64,000 nucleotides of DNA, taken from positions 6,409,501-6,473,500 of the forward strand of contig NZ_CP125098.1 of NCBI RefSeq assembly GCF_030020805.1, in the 5' to 3' direction. The notes under the pieces were generated by a model, which was not told where the DNA came from, ran no database searches, and saw only the letters and a list, made by a program, of their open reading frames with translations. This document shows positions 32,630 to 41,104 of the stretch, piece after piece (the first letter of the stretch is position 1; every line of letters starts with the position of its first letter). The position numbers were made by a program, and so were the translations under genes. The DNA is from Paenibacillus sp. RC67 (lineage in GTDB: Bacteria; Bacillota; Bacilli; Paenibacillales; NBRC-103111).

Positions 32630-33031
32630 ATGACAAAACAAATCGCATTAGTTGACGACAGCTCCCCGTTCTGCCTGTTGGTGAAACAAATTTTCGAAGA
32701 TCGATACGAGGTAACTTCCTATTCAACAGCCAACGAATTTTTATCCATCCTATCGCGGATCACTAACTATGATTTAATTTTACTGGATATTAATATGCCG
32801 GGAATGGACGGGCTTGACGCATTAACCAAATTAAAATCCAATCCGGATACACAGTCCATCCCTGTCCTGCTTCTGACTGGAGATGCTCGTAAGGATACGG
32901 TTCTTAAAGGAATGAAGCTTGGTGCCAAGGACTATCTGACCAAACCGATCGATCCTTTATTGCTGGAGCAAAGAGTGAATGCTCTATTAAACGAACAAGG
33001 CAGTACTCCTCAAGAAGATCTTACTATATAA
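32630..33031 (+). CDS. Single-domain response regulator
   Basis: A 133-residue receiver with Asp9/Asp10 (LVDDS), phospho-acceptor Asp53 (LLDINMPGMDG), Thr and Lys switch residues (LLTGDARK; LTKPID) and a short polar tail. There is no output domain. It is transcribed divergently from the Hpt gene with a 37-bp shared promoter region, so the two are likely co-regulated parts of one phosphorelay. Confidence 0.93.
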   Translation: MTKQIALVDDSSPFCLLVKQIFEDRYEVTSYSTANEFLSILSRITNYDLILLDINMPGMDGLDALTKLKSNPDTQSIPVLLLTGDARKDTVLKGMKLGAKDYLTKPIDPLLLEQRVNALLNEQGSTPQEDLTI

Positions 33032-33219
33032 GTAGAGAAAAAAAACAAGAAAAATGACATTGAAAAAAAATCGCTTTTGCAGCAGCTTGTGGGAACAGGG
33101 GAGCCTTTCTTTTCCTCAGAGCAGGAACGACATGTATGCACAAAAAAACAGCCTGGCAGAGCGCACTTTATGGGGGCGCTATTTGCCATGACTGTCTTTG
33201 ATTCATTTATTGCTTTAAA

Positions 33220-33990
33220 TCAGCCTGCCACGTCTCTTTTCGTAAACAAGAGCCATGACACGACATAAAACAAGATCCAGTATAGAACTAGCATAGTGAC
33301 GGAGAAGCCTAACGTCATGCCTGCAATCGGAGGGTTGCCTCCAAGCAGGTAAGGCGACAGATCCGTGTTGGCGAACAAAAAATATTTGACCCATGTATAT
33401 TTAAACTGGGCAAGGACAAGCACGATTGTATTCGCTGTAAACATTAAGCAGATCGATAATCCGATAGCGAGCGAGCTGCTGCGGAATGCAGCCGAGATCA
33501 TGAAGGCCAGCGTCACATACATCAATAGATCAATCCACTTGATTCCGTAGGATTGCAATATACTCGGGAACGATTCCGCACCAGATACCGCTCCACTCAA
33601 ACCGAAGAACAACAAACCTATAAAATAAGAAATAATCAGCAAAAACAGCATGAATGCCGTCAATACGAGCAGCACAGACACGTACTTGGCCGCTAATATC
33701 TTACTCCTTGTCGCTGGCCGGATAAGCAGCAGCTTGATCGTTCCCCATGTAAATTCGGAGGCGACGATGTCTCCCGCCACAATAACGGAGAACAAAAAGA
33801 CTAGCCAGCTCATACTCGTCGACATTGCCATAAAAGAAAATACGTGAGTCATTCCGGCTTTAATGACATACTTCAACATAAGCGCCATCGATAATGCAGA
33901 AATCAGAATGATCCCCAGCATAATCCATGTGCGCACCCGATTGTATATTTTCATCTGCTCGTTCTGAACGAGACTCAAAAAGTTAGACAA
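33220..33990 (-). CDS. ABC-2 type transporter permease
   Basis: A 256-residue permease of the ABC-2 / YtrC-like class with six hydrophobic segments and the cytoplasmic loop SEFTWGTIKLLLIRPATRSK that contacts the ATPase. TTG at 33990 overlaps the ATPase gene's stop by 8 bp (GGGGG ribosome site), giving coupled translation; the long upstream extension of the frame lies within the ATPase gene and is not used. Together the pair resembles BcrAB-type antibiotic or lipid exporters. Confidence 0.85.
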   Translation of the reverse strand: MSNFLSLVQNEQMKIYNRVRTWIMLGIILISALSMALMLKYVIKAGMTHVFSFMAMSTSMSWLVFLFSVIVAGDIVASEFTWGTIKLLLIRPATRSKILAAKYVSVLLVLTAFMLFLLIISYFIGLLFFGLSGAVSGAESFPSILQSYGIKWIDLLMYVTLAFMISAAFRSSSLAIGLSICLMFTANTIVLVLAQFKYTWVKYFLFANTDLSPYLLGGNPPIAGMTLGFSVTMLVLYWILFYVVSWLLFTKRDVAG

Positions 33991-34978
33991 TTTGATTCCC
34001 CCTTGTAACCTCCAAGAACTGTTCTTCGAGAGATTTGTTCTGAGTGCGGATTCCGTAAACACGGATACCGGAGGCAACCAAATGCTCATTCAGCTTGGCA
34101 ATATCCTCTCTCGTGTCCAAATGGACCGTCAAAGTCCCGATCTCCTGCACAGGGAGTGACTCCTCCCCGCTTAACGCTTTGCTGTCCGTATCATGAGCTT
34201 TAGCCGCATTCCGCTGAATCTGTACCTCTCCGAATAGCCTGGCAGTCGCTTCAGCCGCTGCATTCACGCGATCCACCTCCAGAACGACCTCCAGAAATCC
34301 AGGTCCAGATTGTGCATCCTTGAACGATCGGACGTCCAATAGCTTTCCGTTCTGGATAATAGCAACCCGGTCGCACATCAGCTCCATTTCAGATAACAGA
34401 TGGCTTGAAACAATAACGGCGATGCCTTCCTGCTGCGAAAGCTGGCGCAAATAATCCCTAAGCTCTCGAATACCTTCAGGATCTAAACCATTCGTCGGTT
34501 CATCCAGTATTAATACGGAAGGACGGTGAAGTATCGCTTGCGCCACACCCAATCGCTGCCTCATCCCAAGGGAATAGGTTTTCACTTTATCGTTGATGCG
34601 ATGCTCTAGCTTGACCAGTGAGATGACTTCCTGCAGCCTTTCTTCTGTAATCCCGGGGATCATGCGGGCAAAATGCTGCAAGTTCTGATAACCGCTCATA
34701 AACTTATAAAATTCGGGATTTTCCACAATGGCGCCTATATGCATCATAGCCTCTTCAAACTGCTTTCTGATGCTCAGGCCTTTGACTAGCACTTCCCCTT
34801 CGGAAAGGGACATCAGGCCGACAATCATCCGAATGGTCGTTGTTTTACCAGCGCCATTAGGTCCAAGAAAGCCAAACACTTCCCCTGGCAAAACATCGAA
34901 TGATAAATGATCGACTATCGTCTTCGAACCTATTCGTTTGGTTACATCGCGGAGCTGCACTACAGACATGGTATTCAT
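33983..34978 (-). CDS. ABC exporter ATP-binding protein (BcrA/CcmA type)
   Basis: A 331-residue ATPase: Walker A GPNGAGKTTT, signature YSLGMRQRLG, Walker B VLILDEP, D-loop NGLD, switch SSHLLSEM. The extended C-terminal region (about 230-331) has a DUF4162-like alpha/beta fold (LTVHLDTREDIAKL). This form pairs with ABC-2 permeases in bacitracin- or lantibiotic-type export. The downstream permease overlaps by 8 bp. There is no sensor kinase or BceS-like regulator next to it. Confidence 0.9.
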   Translation of the reverse strand: MNTMSVVQLRDVTKRIGSKTIVDHLSFDVLPGEVFGFLGPNGAGKTTTIRMIVGLMSLSEGEVLVKGLSIRKQFEEAMMHIGAIVENPEFYKFMSGYQNLQHFARMIPGITEERLQEVISLVKLEHRINDKVKTYSLGMRQRLGVAQAILHRPSVLILDEPTNGLDPEGIRELRDYLRQLSQQEGIAVIVSSHLLSEMELMCDRVAIIQNGKLLDVRSFKDAQSGPGFLEVVLEVDRVNAAAEATARLFGEVQIQRNAAKAHDTDSKALSGEESLPVQEIGTLTVHLDTREDIAKLNEHLVASGIRVYGIRTQNKSLEEQFLEVTRGNQIV

Positions 34979-35051
34979 TAGGCCTCCAAAAAAAGAAATC
35001 GCTTATCACTGCTACAAAACGAGGATAAACGACCGCGTTAGCGGTAGAATG

Positions 35052-35093
35052 CAAAAAAAGATATGGTAACTTTTCAGGAAAAGTATACCATAC
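35052..35093 (-). terminator. hemD terminator
   Basis: TATGGTA-CTTTT/AAAAG-TACCATA stem; on the minus strand it is followed by TCTTTTTTTGC. Confidence 0.85.
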
Positions 35094-35126
35094 CCTATAG
35101 CTTTGACCAAACCAAACGCCGTAATA

Positions 35127-35933
35127 CTATGGCTGATCGTAATATTGTGCTAAAGTAACCATCATACTGCCCATGCGTTCTTCCTCGGGAGCGACGACCC
35201 GCTCTACACCTTCATCACGGAGCGCCTCTGCTGTTACTTTCCCGACAGCTACAGCAACAGTACGATCGTTGAATGCTTCCAATATGGAATCCTCAAGGCC
35301 TTTCTCACGGGCGTAACGCATCAGAAAGCGTACCTGCGGAGTGCTTGTGAACGTTACTGCGTCCACTTCCCCCTGTACAATTTCACTCAGCAGCTTATCC
35401 ACTACATCTAGCTCTGGCGGCACATGCAAATAAGGTAGTATTTCATAGTATTCGGCACCTTGTGCCTCCAACCACTTAACCAGCCGAGGCGCGTGGTCCC
35501 CATAAAGCTGAAGCGCGACGCGCTGTCCTCGCAAATCATAAGGCTGCAGCGCTCTGACAATCCCGTCCGTCGTACCGTCGTCATCTCTGGCCCGCGGCGT
35601 AAGGCCTAGCGTTTTTAAATATTTTACCGTTTTGTAGCCACGAGCTGCGATATTCTTCTGCTGCAAGAACTCAACAAACGCTTCCGCTGCACCCATCTTC
35701 TCAGCTGATTGATAGAGCAATTCCGCCCCCACTCCAGTGGTGAAAATAATCCAGTCACAGCCATCTTGAAGCAATCGCTTCAGCTGTACCTCTACCTTCT
35801 CCTGCTCTAGCGCTACTGTACCTTGCGCCGGACGAACGAGCGGAATGCCTCCCATCTTCTCTACTATAACGCTCATTTCCGCAGCCTTTCTCGGCCCGGT
35901 TATGGCTATGCGTTTCCCCTCTAACCTGCGCAT
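35127..35933 (-). CDS. hemD: Uroporphyrinogen-III synthase (HemD family)
   Basis: A 268-residue two-domain HEM4 protein. RIAITGPRKAAEM opens domain 1, DWIIFTTGVGAELL follows, then the hinge and EVDAVTFTSTPQVRFLM and VAVGKVTAEALRDEGV in domain 2, the family's weakly conserved landmarks. The enzyme closes hydroxymethylbilane to uroporphyrinogen III in tetrapyrrole synthesis. No other hem gene is adjacent, so it may be a second copy used for sirohaem or regulation. ATG 35933 has GGGAGAG at the right distance; an upstream in-frame ATG at 35975 lacks a site. Confidence 0.82.
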   Translation of the reverse strand: MRRLEGKRIAITGPRKAAEMSVIVEKMGGIPLVRPAQGTVALEQEKVEVQLKRLLQDGCDWIIFTTGVGAELLYQSAEKMGAAEAFVEFLQQKNIAARGYKTVKYLKTLGLTPRARDDDGTTDGIVRALQPYDLRGQRVALQLYGDHAPRLVKWLEAQGAEYYEILPYLHVPPELDVVDKLLSEIVQGEVDAVTFTSTPQVRFLMRYAREKGLEDSILEAFNDRTVAVAVGKVTAEALRDEGVERVVAPEEERMGSMMVTLAQYYDQP

Positions 35934-36100
35934 TCGCTCTCTCCCTGTTCTTTCCTTAATAATACGTATTTTCATATAGAATTAGTTGTACTATATCGCA
36001 TAAGTTCGTATTATACAACCAAGAACTGCTTATAACATCCATAAGGAAAGCTTATGTAAAGGGAAGATTACGGATGGTAGACAAAAGATTATCAAGCACA

Positions 36101-36128
36101 AACAAAAGAGACTGGTTTTCACCAGCCC
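36101..36128 (-). terminator. Terminator after the 72-residue gene
   Basis: CTGGT/ACCAG hairpin with a GAAA loop, followed on the minus strand by TCTCTTTTGTTT. Confidence 0.5.
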
Positions 36129-36148
36129 CACTTATTGTCTAATACTTG

Positions 36149-36367
36149 CTACTTATACTTATTCTCACTCGATGACCTGTGCTTCGTATCTTCTTTATCC
36201 GACTCTTCCTGGACTTGCTGCTTTAAATCCTCTACGGGTATGGGATCGACCGTTTGCTCACTCTTGAACTTATCAAATATACTTTCCTTCTCCGTCGGGT
36301 ATTGTTCGGGATGGTCGCGATTCCCCTTTTGTTTCGCACCGTCAGCGTCCTTTTCGAATTCGTTCAT
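36149..36367 (-). CDS. Small hydrophilic protein, 72 residues
   Basis: A strong site (GGAAGGGGAGGTGG) precedes the ATG at 36367. The product is very polar and low in complexity (MNEFEKDADGAKQKG; KHRSSSENKYK), with no hydrophobic core, so it is probably unfolded on its own, like small acid/stress or spore-associated proteins. Function unknown. Confidence 0.65.
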   Translation of the reverse strand: MNEFEKDADGAKQKGNRDHPEQYPTEKESIFDKFKSEQTVDPIPVEDLKQQVQEESDKEDTKHRSSSENKYK

Positions 36368-36483
36368 GCTTGTCCACCTCCCCTTCCTATTTCTATAACT
36401 TTACCCAATGGAGAAGAAGGCCAAGCATTGAACGAGTTTATATTCTGACAGCCGTGGCAGCAGAACAGTTTCAATAGAATATA

Positions 36484-36513
36484 AAAACCGCCAGTCACTA
36501 TGTGACTGACGTT
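36484..36513 (-). terminator. dctB terminator
   Basis: CAGTCAC/GTGACTG stem; on the minus strand it is followed by GCGGTTTTTATATT, 35 bp after the dctB stop. Confidence 0.65.
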
Positions 36514-36547
36514 TATCAACCTAATCAAACTAAAAGCCTTCTCGACT

Positions 36548-37606
36548 TCACGAACCATACTTTTGCTGCAGCTGCCGAATCATCTTGATAATATCTGTCC
36601 CGATGTAGGATTCATACTGGGAATAGATCGGGGCCCATGCATCCAACCACTCTTTGCGCTCCGCCGGCGTCAGAGTATAAATTTGTATACGCGATTCGTT
36701 CTTGATGTCCTCGAGCTGCTTTTGGTTCATAAGAATGGCATTCTGATTGGCCCACTGAGTCGTAGCCTTCATAGCTTCCTGAATTTGCAGCTGAACATCG
36801 TACGGAAGCTTCTTCCAGAACGTCCGATTCATGAGGACCGCATACCCTAGATAACCATGGTTGCTAATGGTCATATACTTTTGAACCTGATAAAACTTCT
36901 TCGTATAAATATTGGAGATCGAATTTTCGCCACCATCCACAGTGCCGTTCTCATAGCTTCGGTACACCTGATTAAACGGCATCTCTGTCGTCCGCATGTC
37001 AAACAAACGAAATTCGGCGTCCAACAGCTTGCTGCGCATCGTCCGAAAATGCTGTCCCTTAAGGTCGATCGGATGAATGATCGGTCCTTTATTGCTCGTG
37101 ATCTGTTTAAACCCGTTGCCCCAATAAGCCATGCCGACCATATTAACCCGTTCCAACTGCCCGAACAAGGTCGAACCGATAGGTCCCTCAAACGCCTCCT
37201 GGACCGCTTCATTCGTAGGAAAAGCAAACGGTAAGTCCAAGGCCATCCAAGACGGAACCAATTCCGACAAATTGGGAAAAGAAGGTGCGATCATCTGCAC
37301 ACTGCCCTGCTGCAGCGCATCAATTTCATCAACCTCTGAATAAAGCACCCCGTTTGGATAAACCTCCACCTTCACACGATCATTCGTCTTTTCTTTCACC
37401 AGCCGCGCAAACTCTTGAGCCGCTAAACCTTTGGGAGTATTCTCAGCTACAACATGACTGAATTTGATCACAATCTGCGTATCGAAGCCTTCCTGTTCAT
37501 CATCATAGCTTGTGGGAGCTTGCGATAGCATAGGATGAAACCCTATCAACAGCGCCGCAGCCATCCCTACTATAACCATCAGCGCGATACCCAAATATGA
37601 TTTCAT
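36548..37606 (-). CDS. dctB: DctP-type C4-dicarboxylate binding protein (DctB-like)
   Basis: A 352-residue TRAP-type solute receptor. The N-terminal hydrophobic segment (about 5-23) has no lipobox. Family landmarks are IKFSHVVAENTPKGLAAQEF, VYPNGVLY, QMIAPSFPNLS, FRTMRSKLLDAEF and NGTVDGGENSISNIY with the carboxylate-binding Arg. No TRAP permease (DctQ/DctM) genes are present. A DctS-type kinase, a DctR-type regulator and a dctA transporter lie within 8 kb, as in B. subtilis dctBSR-dctP. There DctB acts as a co-sensor rather than a transport component; that role is inferred here. Confidence 0.82.
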   Translation of the reverse strand: MKSYLGIALMVIVGMAAALLIGFHPMLSQAPTSYDDEQEGFDTQIVIKFSHVVAENTPKGLAAQEFARLVKEKTNDRVKVEVYPNGVLYSEVDEIDALQQGSVQMIAPSFPNLSELVPSWMALDLPFAFPTNEAVQEAFEGPIGSTLFGQLERVNMVGMAYWGNGFKQITSNKGPIIHPIDLKGQHFRTMRSKLLDAEFRLFDMRTTEMPFNQVYRSYENGTVDGGENSISNIYTKKFYQVQKYMTISNHGYLGYAVLMNRTFWKKLPYDVQLQIQEAMKATTQWANQNAILMNQKQLEDIKNESRIQIYTLTPAERKEWLDAWAPIYSQYESYIGTDIIKMIRQLQQKYGS

Positions 37607-37656
37607 GATGCGAACTCCTGCTTTCCGGAAAAATACGTTGCGACCGATGCTCCTGC

Positions 37657-38562
37657 CTAGTGAATATCTTTTTTCTTAAACCGGCCGCCCTTGACGTCAT
37701 GAATATTGCCGATAGCCAAGAACGCATTCGGGTCGTGATCCTCGACAATCGATTTCAGTTTAGCTTCCTCCAAACGGGTGATGATACAAAATATAACCCG
37801 CTTTTCACCACCGGAAAACCCGCCTTCACCGTTCAAATAGGTGACTCCCCGGCCCAAACGGCTGAGCAGTGCATCTCCGATAGCTTTGTAGTTGTCACTG
37901 ATAATCCAAACCGATTTGGATTCGTCAAAGCCTTCAATCGTAATGTCAATCATTTTATATGCGATGTAATAAGCGATTAATGAGTACATAGCGTGGTCCC
38001 AGCCGAATACGAAGCCTGCGCTTCCGAGAATAAAGAGGTTGAAGAACATAACAACTTCGCCAACGGAAAACGGGGATTTTTTGTTAAGCAGAATAGCTAC
38101 AATTTCCGTACCGTCAAGTGAGCCGCCTGAACGAATAACCATCCCGACTCCCATACCAACGATAATACCTCCGAACACCGCGGCTAGCAATGGATCGATG
38201 GTAAGGGGTGGCACCGGATGCAGTAACGATGTCCCAATGGACATGATTAAAACACTAATTAGGGTGGAAATGGCAAAGGTTTTACCTATTTGCTTATAGC
38301 CGAGAAATAGAAACGGCAAGTTTACAAGCAGTAAAAAGATTCCGAGCGGAAGTCCGGTTAGATGGGACAAAATAATGGATATCCCGACGACACCGCCATC
38401 AATAATATTATTCGGCACTAAAAATATTTCTAGTCCTACCGATACTAACGCTGCCCCCAGCAGCATGAAAAAGGTTCTTCTAATTAGTTTGAGTCGAGTG
38501 ATCCTGGAGTGCTGTGGAAGTGTGGGCTCCGACTGATTTTTTTGCGCAACGTTCGCTGACAT
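37657..38562 (-). CDS. YitT-family membrane protein
   Basis: A 301-residue protein with five to six membrane segments in the first two thirds (FLVPNNIIDGGVVGISIIL; GGIIVGMGVGMVIRSGGSLD) and a cytoplasmic DUF2179 domain at the C-terminus (TYLNGEGGFSGGEKRVIF). This is the YitT/YqfU/YpjC family of unknown transport role, present in several copies in bacilli. Its N-terminus is encoded inside the last 83 bp of the preceding gene in another frame, so translation is probably coupled. Confidence 0.87.
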   Translation of the reverse strand: MSANVAQKNQSEPTLPQHSRITRLKLIRRTFFMLLGAALVSVGLEIFLVPNNIIDGGVVGISIILSHLTGLPLGIFLLLVNLPFLFLGYKQIGKTFAISTLISVLIMSIGTSLLHPVPPLTIDPLLAAVFGGIIVGMGVGMVIRSGGSLDGTEIVAILLNKKSPFSVGEVVMFFNLFILGSAGFVFGWDHAMYSLIAYYIAYKMIDITIEGFDESKSVWIISDNYKAIGDALLSRLGRGVTYLNGEGGFSGGEKRVIFCIITRLEEAKLKSIVEDHDPNAFLAIGNIHDVKGGRFKKKDIH

Positions 38563-38773
38563 TCCCTTTTCCCCCTTCGATAAGTTGGTCGGTCAAATCG
38601 AACTCTACCGCAAGCTCCCAAATAATCATGTCCGTTGCCGACAGCTGCCCGCGGATAAATTCCTTGCACTGCTCCAGCTCATTGAGCTCCAGCTGCCGTA
38701 TCAGCGCCTGCTTGCGAACGAGCAATCGATCAAGATAATGTTCAATTTTGGATTTGCGGTAAGTTTCCGCCAT
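38480..38773 (-). CDS. Small helical protein overlapping the YitT gene
   Basis: ATG 38773 follows AGGAGGGG and encodes 97 residues. The first 65 or so are an amphipathic helical region (KSKIEHYLDRLLVRKQAL; QLSATDMIIWELAVEF) that looks like a folded domain. The last 30 are low-quality and lie within the YitT gene in another frame. The natural end may once have been near the YitT start, with read-through adding a tail. No family recognised. Confidence 0.6.
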   Translation of the reverse strand: MAETYRKSKIEHYLDRLLVRKQALIRQLELNELEQCKEFIRGQLSATDMIIWELAVEFDLTDQLIEGGKGNVSERCAKKSVGAHTSTALQDHSTQTN

Positions 38774-38924
38774 AACGTTGTTACCCCTCCTGATGAGCGT
38801 CATAAATACAGTTTCTATTCTTATTGTATTCAAATGTATACAAAAAATCAAAATATTTTGGCTATAAATGAACTTCCAAGTTTAGGACACCCTACATAAT
38901 AAGTAAACGAAAGGGGTGTTTTAT

Positions 38925-39296
38925 TTGAAAAAGCCTACTCTCCATGCACTAAAAAACAGTCTATCTCTCCTGCTCTGCTTGATGATCATTCTCCAGCTAT
39001 CCGCTTGCGGGAATAAAAAGCAGAGCAGTTCTGGCAATAAAAATCAGAAAGCCCAGAGCACACAGCAGCAAAATTCGGTAGACTCTGCTCTCAAGGAACA
39101 AATGAATATGTATAAGCAAATCAAGCAGCATGAATACGAAGAAGCAGAGAAGCTTAGAAAGGCAGATAAAGAGCAGCTTAAAAAGCTGCAGCAATCGAGC
39201 CAAAAATCCAGTTCATCACAAGAAGAAGGGGAATCTGATGGGAAGAGCGAGGGAAAAGCTGGAGGAAGCTCAGGCGGCCAGCAGGGTAGCAAATAA
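38925..39296 (+). CDS. Small lipoprotein with coiled-coil tail
   Basis: TTG 38925, preceded by AAGGGGTG, gives a 123-residue lipoprotein. The signal peptide ends in the lipobox LSAC (Cys28). The mature part is Gln/Lys/Ser-rich with a helical centre (LKEQMNMYKQIKQHEYEEAE) and a Gly/Ser tail. It lies 112 bp upstream of the DctS kinase gene in the same direction. It has no recognisable family; a surface-tethered role is likely. Confidence 0.75.
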   Translation: MKKPTLHALKNSLSLLLCLMIILQLSACGNKKQSSSGNKNQKAQSTQQQNSVDSALKEQMNMYKQIKQHEYEEAEKLRKADKEQLKKLQQSSQKSSSSQEEGESDGKSEGKAGGSSGGQQGSK

Positions 39297-39408
39297 TCGG
39301 GTAAGACCGGAAACCGGAAATGACAGAAACAAAACCTCGGGTTTATCTAACCCTCCTTCGTATTGTATGATGTAATGTATACATTGTCGGGAGGAGCCTC
39401 ACGCCGTC

Positions 39409-41016
39409 ATGCTGCATCGTCTAAAGATCAATGGCAAAATCGCCATTCTCTCATCCTGTATTGTGCTGTTCTCGCTGATGATCGGCGGTACGATTCTCGT
39501 AGGTACTATTATTAGCTTAAATGAGACCGAAATAAGCCGACGGCTCCTTGTTACGGCACGAACCGTAGCGCAGCTGCCCGAAGTAACAAGCGGCGATAAT
39601 CTCGGTGTCATTCAAGAGGCTGCAGAGCGCATTCGCATCATTAACGACGTGACCTACGTCGTCGTCATGGATATGAACCGGGTACGGCTGTCGCATCCGG
39701 TTCAAGCCAAGATCGGCACGGTCTCGATGAGTGCCGATGAAGGATCTGCCTTTGCCGAGCACACGTATGTGTCCAAGGCAAAGGGAGAGCTTGGCACGGC
39801 GCTGCGCGCTTTCGTGCCGGTGATGAACGCCGACCATGTGCAGGTCGGCGTTGTGCTGGTCGGGCAGATTATGCCAAGTATCGGGCAGGTGCTGCTAAAC
39901 CTAAGCGGACAAGCCTATGTCATCGTCCTGCTGTCGCTTATGTCCGGCATCTGGTGGTCATGGAAGCTTGCCCAGCATATTAAGAAGCAAATGTTCGAGC
40001 TTGAGCCCCATGAAATCGCCCGTATTCTAGTGGAACGGACCGCAACATTCCACGCAATGCACGAAGGGGTAATAGCCATTGACAAGGACGAGCTTATCAC
40101 GATTTTCAATGATAAGGCGAAAAGCATTATGAAAATCGAGGGAGACGTCATAGGAAAGCCTATACGAGAAGTGCTGCCTGATACGAGACTACCGGAAATT
40201 TTAGAGCTGAACCACCCCATTTACCATCAGGAACTGCTCTTCGGAACTACGCTCATTATGAGCAACCGGGTTCCCATTAAAGTCAATGAACAGACGGTTG
40301 GCGCCGTAGCCATCTTTCAGGATCGCACGGAGGTCACCCGCATTGCTGAAGAGCTCACTGGCGTTAGGGCTTTCGTCGACGCACTGCGGGTACAAAATCA
40401 TGAATATATGAACAAACTGCACACAATCGGTGGATTAATTCAACTTGGGAACAAAGAAAAAGCGCTGAACTATTTATTCGAAATTACGGAGCAAAAGGAA
40501 GAGCTGACCCGCTTCTTGAGCCAAACGTTCAAAAATGATAGTCTGACCGGTCTGCTTCTTGGCAAAATCAGCCGCGGCAACGAGCTCGGAATCATTGTGG
40601 AGATTGACCGGCAGAGTCATCTGGAGTATTTTCCCGAGCTGTTGGATCATCATGATTTTGTTATATTGGTCGGTAATTTGCTGGAAAATGCTTTTGATGC
40701 CCTGCAGCATCTGCAGCGTTCGGAGAAGCGAATTTTTGTCAGCATCGAGCAAGATAACGAGGTGCTTTCCATCCTTGTTGAAGATAATGGAGTAGGCATA
40801 GACCCAGCCATCCGGGATAGCATATTCAAGCAAGGCTTCACAACGAAGGGCGTGAGCGGCCGCGGCATCGGTCTGTATCTTATTGCGGGGATTGTCCAAA
40901 AAGGCGGCGGTACGATCCATATCGATTCCGTGCCTGGCGAGGGCACGAGCTTCCTTATCTCTTTTCCTATGACTCCGGTAAAAAAAGAACCGAGTTTTCC
41001 TGAGGAAAACTCTTAG
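39409..41016 (+). CDS. dctS: CitA/DcuS-family sensor histidine kinase (DctS-like)
   Basis: A 535-residue kinase. Two membrane segments (about 11-33 and 168-186) enclose an extracytoplasmic sensor domain whose NRVRLSHPVQAKIGT is the CitA/DcuS ligand-loop type. A cytoplasmic PAS (about 210-310), the phospho-acceptor His331 in NHEYMNKLHTIGGL, and a HATPase domain (NLLENAFDAL, VEDNGVGI, GRGIGLYL) follow. Related kinases sense C4-dicarboxylates or citrate. The response regulator is next downstream, and a DctB-like binding protein and dctA are nearby. Its last residues (PSFPEENS) are encoded by a hairpin repeat. Confidence 0.9.
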   Translation: MLHRLKINGKIAILSSCIVLFSLMIGGTILVGTIISLNETEISRRLLVTARTVAQLPEVTSGDNLGVIQEAAERIRIINDVTYVVVMDMNRVRLSHPVQAKIGTVSMSADEGSAFAEHTYVSKAKGELGTALRAFVPVMNADHVQVGVVLVGQIMPSIGQVLLNLSGQAYVIVLLSLMSGIWWSWKLAQHIKKQMFELEPHEIARILVERTATFHAMHEGVIAIDKDELITIFNDKAKSIMKIEGDVIGKPIREVLPDTRLPEILELNHPIYHQELLFGTTLIMSNRVPIKVNEQTVGAVAIFQDRTEVTRIAEELTGVRAFVDALRVQNHEYMNKLHTIGGLIQLGNKEKALNYLFEITEQKEELTRFLSQTFKNDSLTGLLLGKISRGNELGIIVEIDRQSHLEYFPELLDHHDFVILVGNLLENAFDALQHLQRSEKRIFVSIEQDNEVLSILVEDNGVGIDPAIRDSIFKQGFTTKGVSGRGIGLYLIAGIVQKGGGTIHIDSVPGEGTSFLISFPMTPVKKEPSFPEENS

Positions 41017-41089
41017 CTTATGCTTATGAAGTGAGTTTTTCTTCGAAACTCAGATTGTCGAGCGAAGTGAGTTTTTCTTCGAAAAACTC
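40992..41089. repeat. Hairpin repeats between kinase and regulator genes
   Basis: GAGTTTTCC/GGAAAACTC (40992-41012) is a perfect nine-bp stem that includes the dctS stop codon region. Two further copies of GAAGTGAGTTTTTCTTCGAA lie at 41028-41051 and 41064-41089. They fill most of the 88-bp gap between two genes of one operon. Confidence 0.7.
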
Positions 41090-41104
41090 TTAGGAGATGA
41101 ACAA

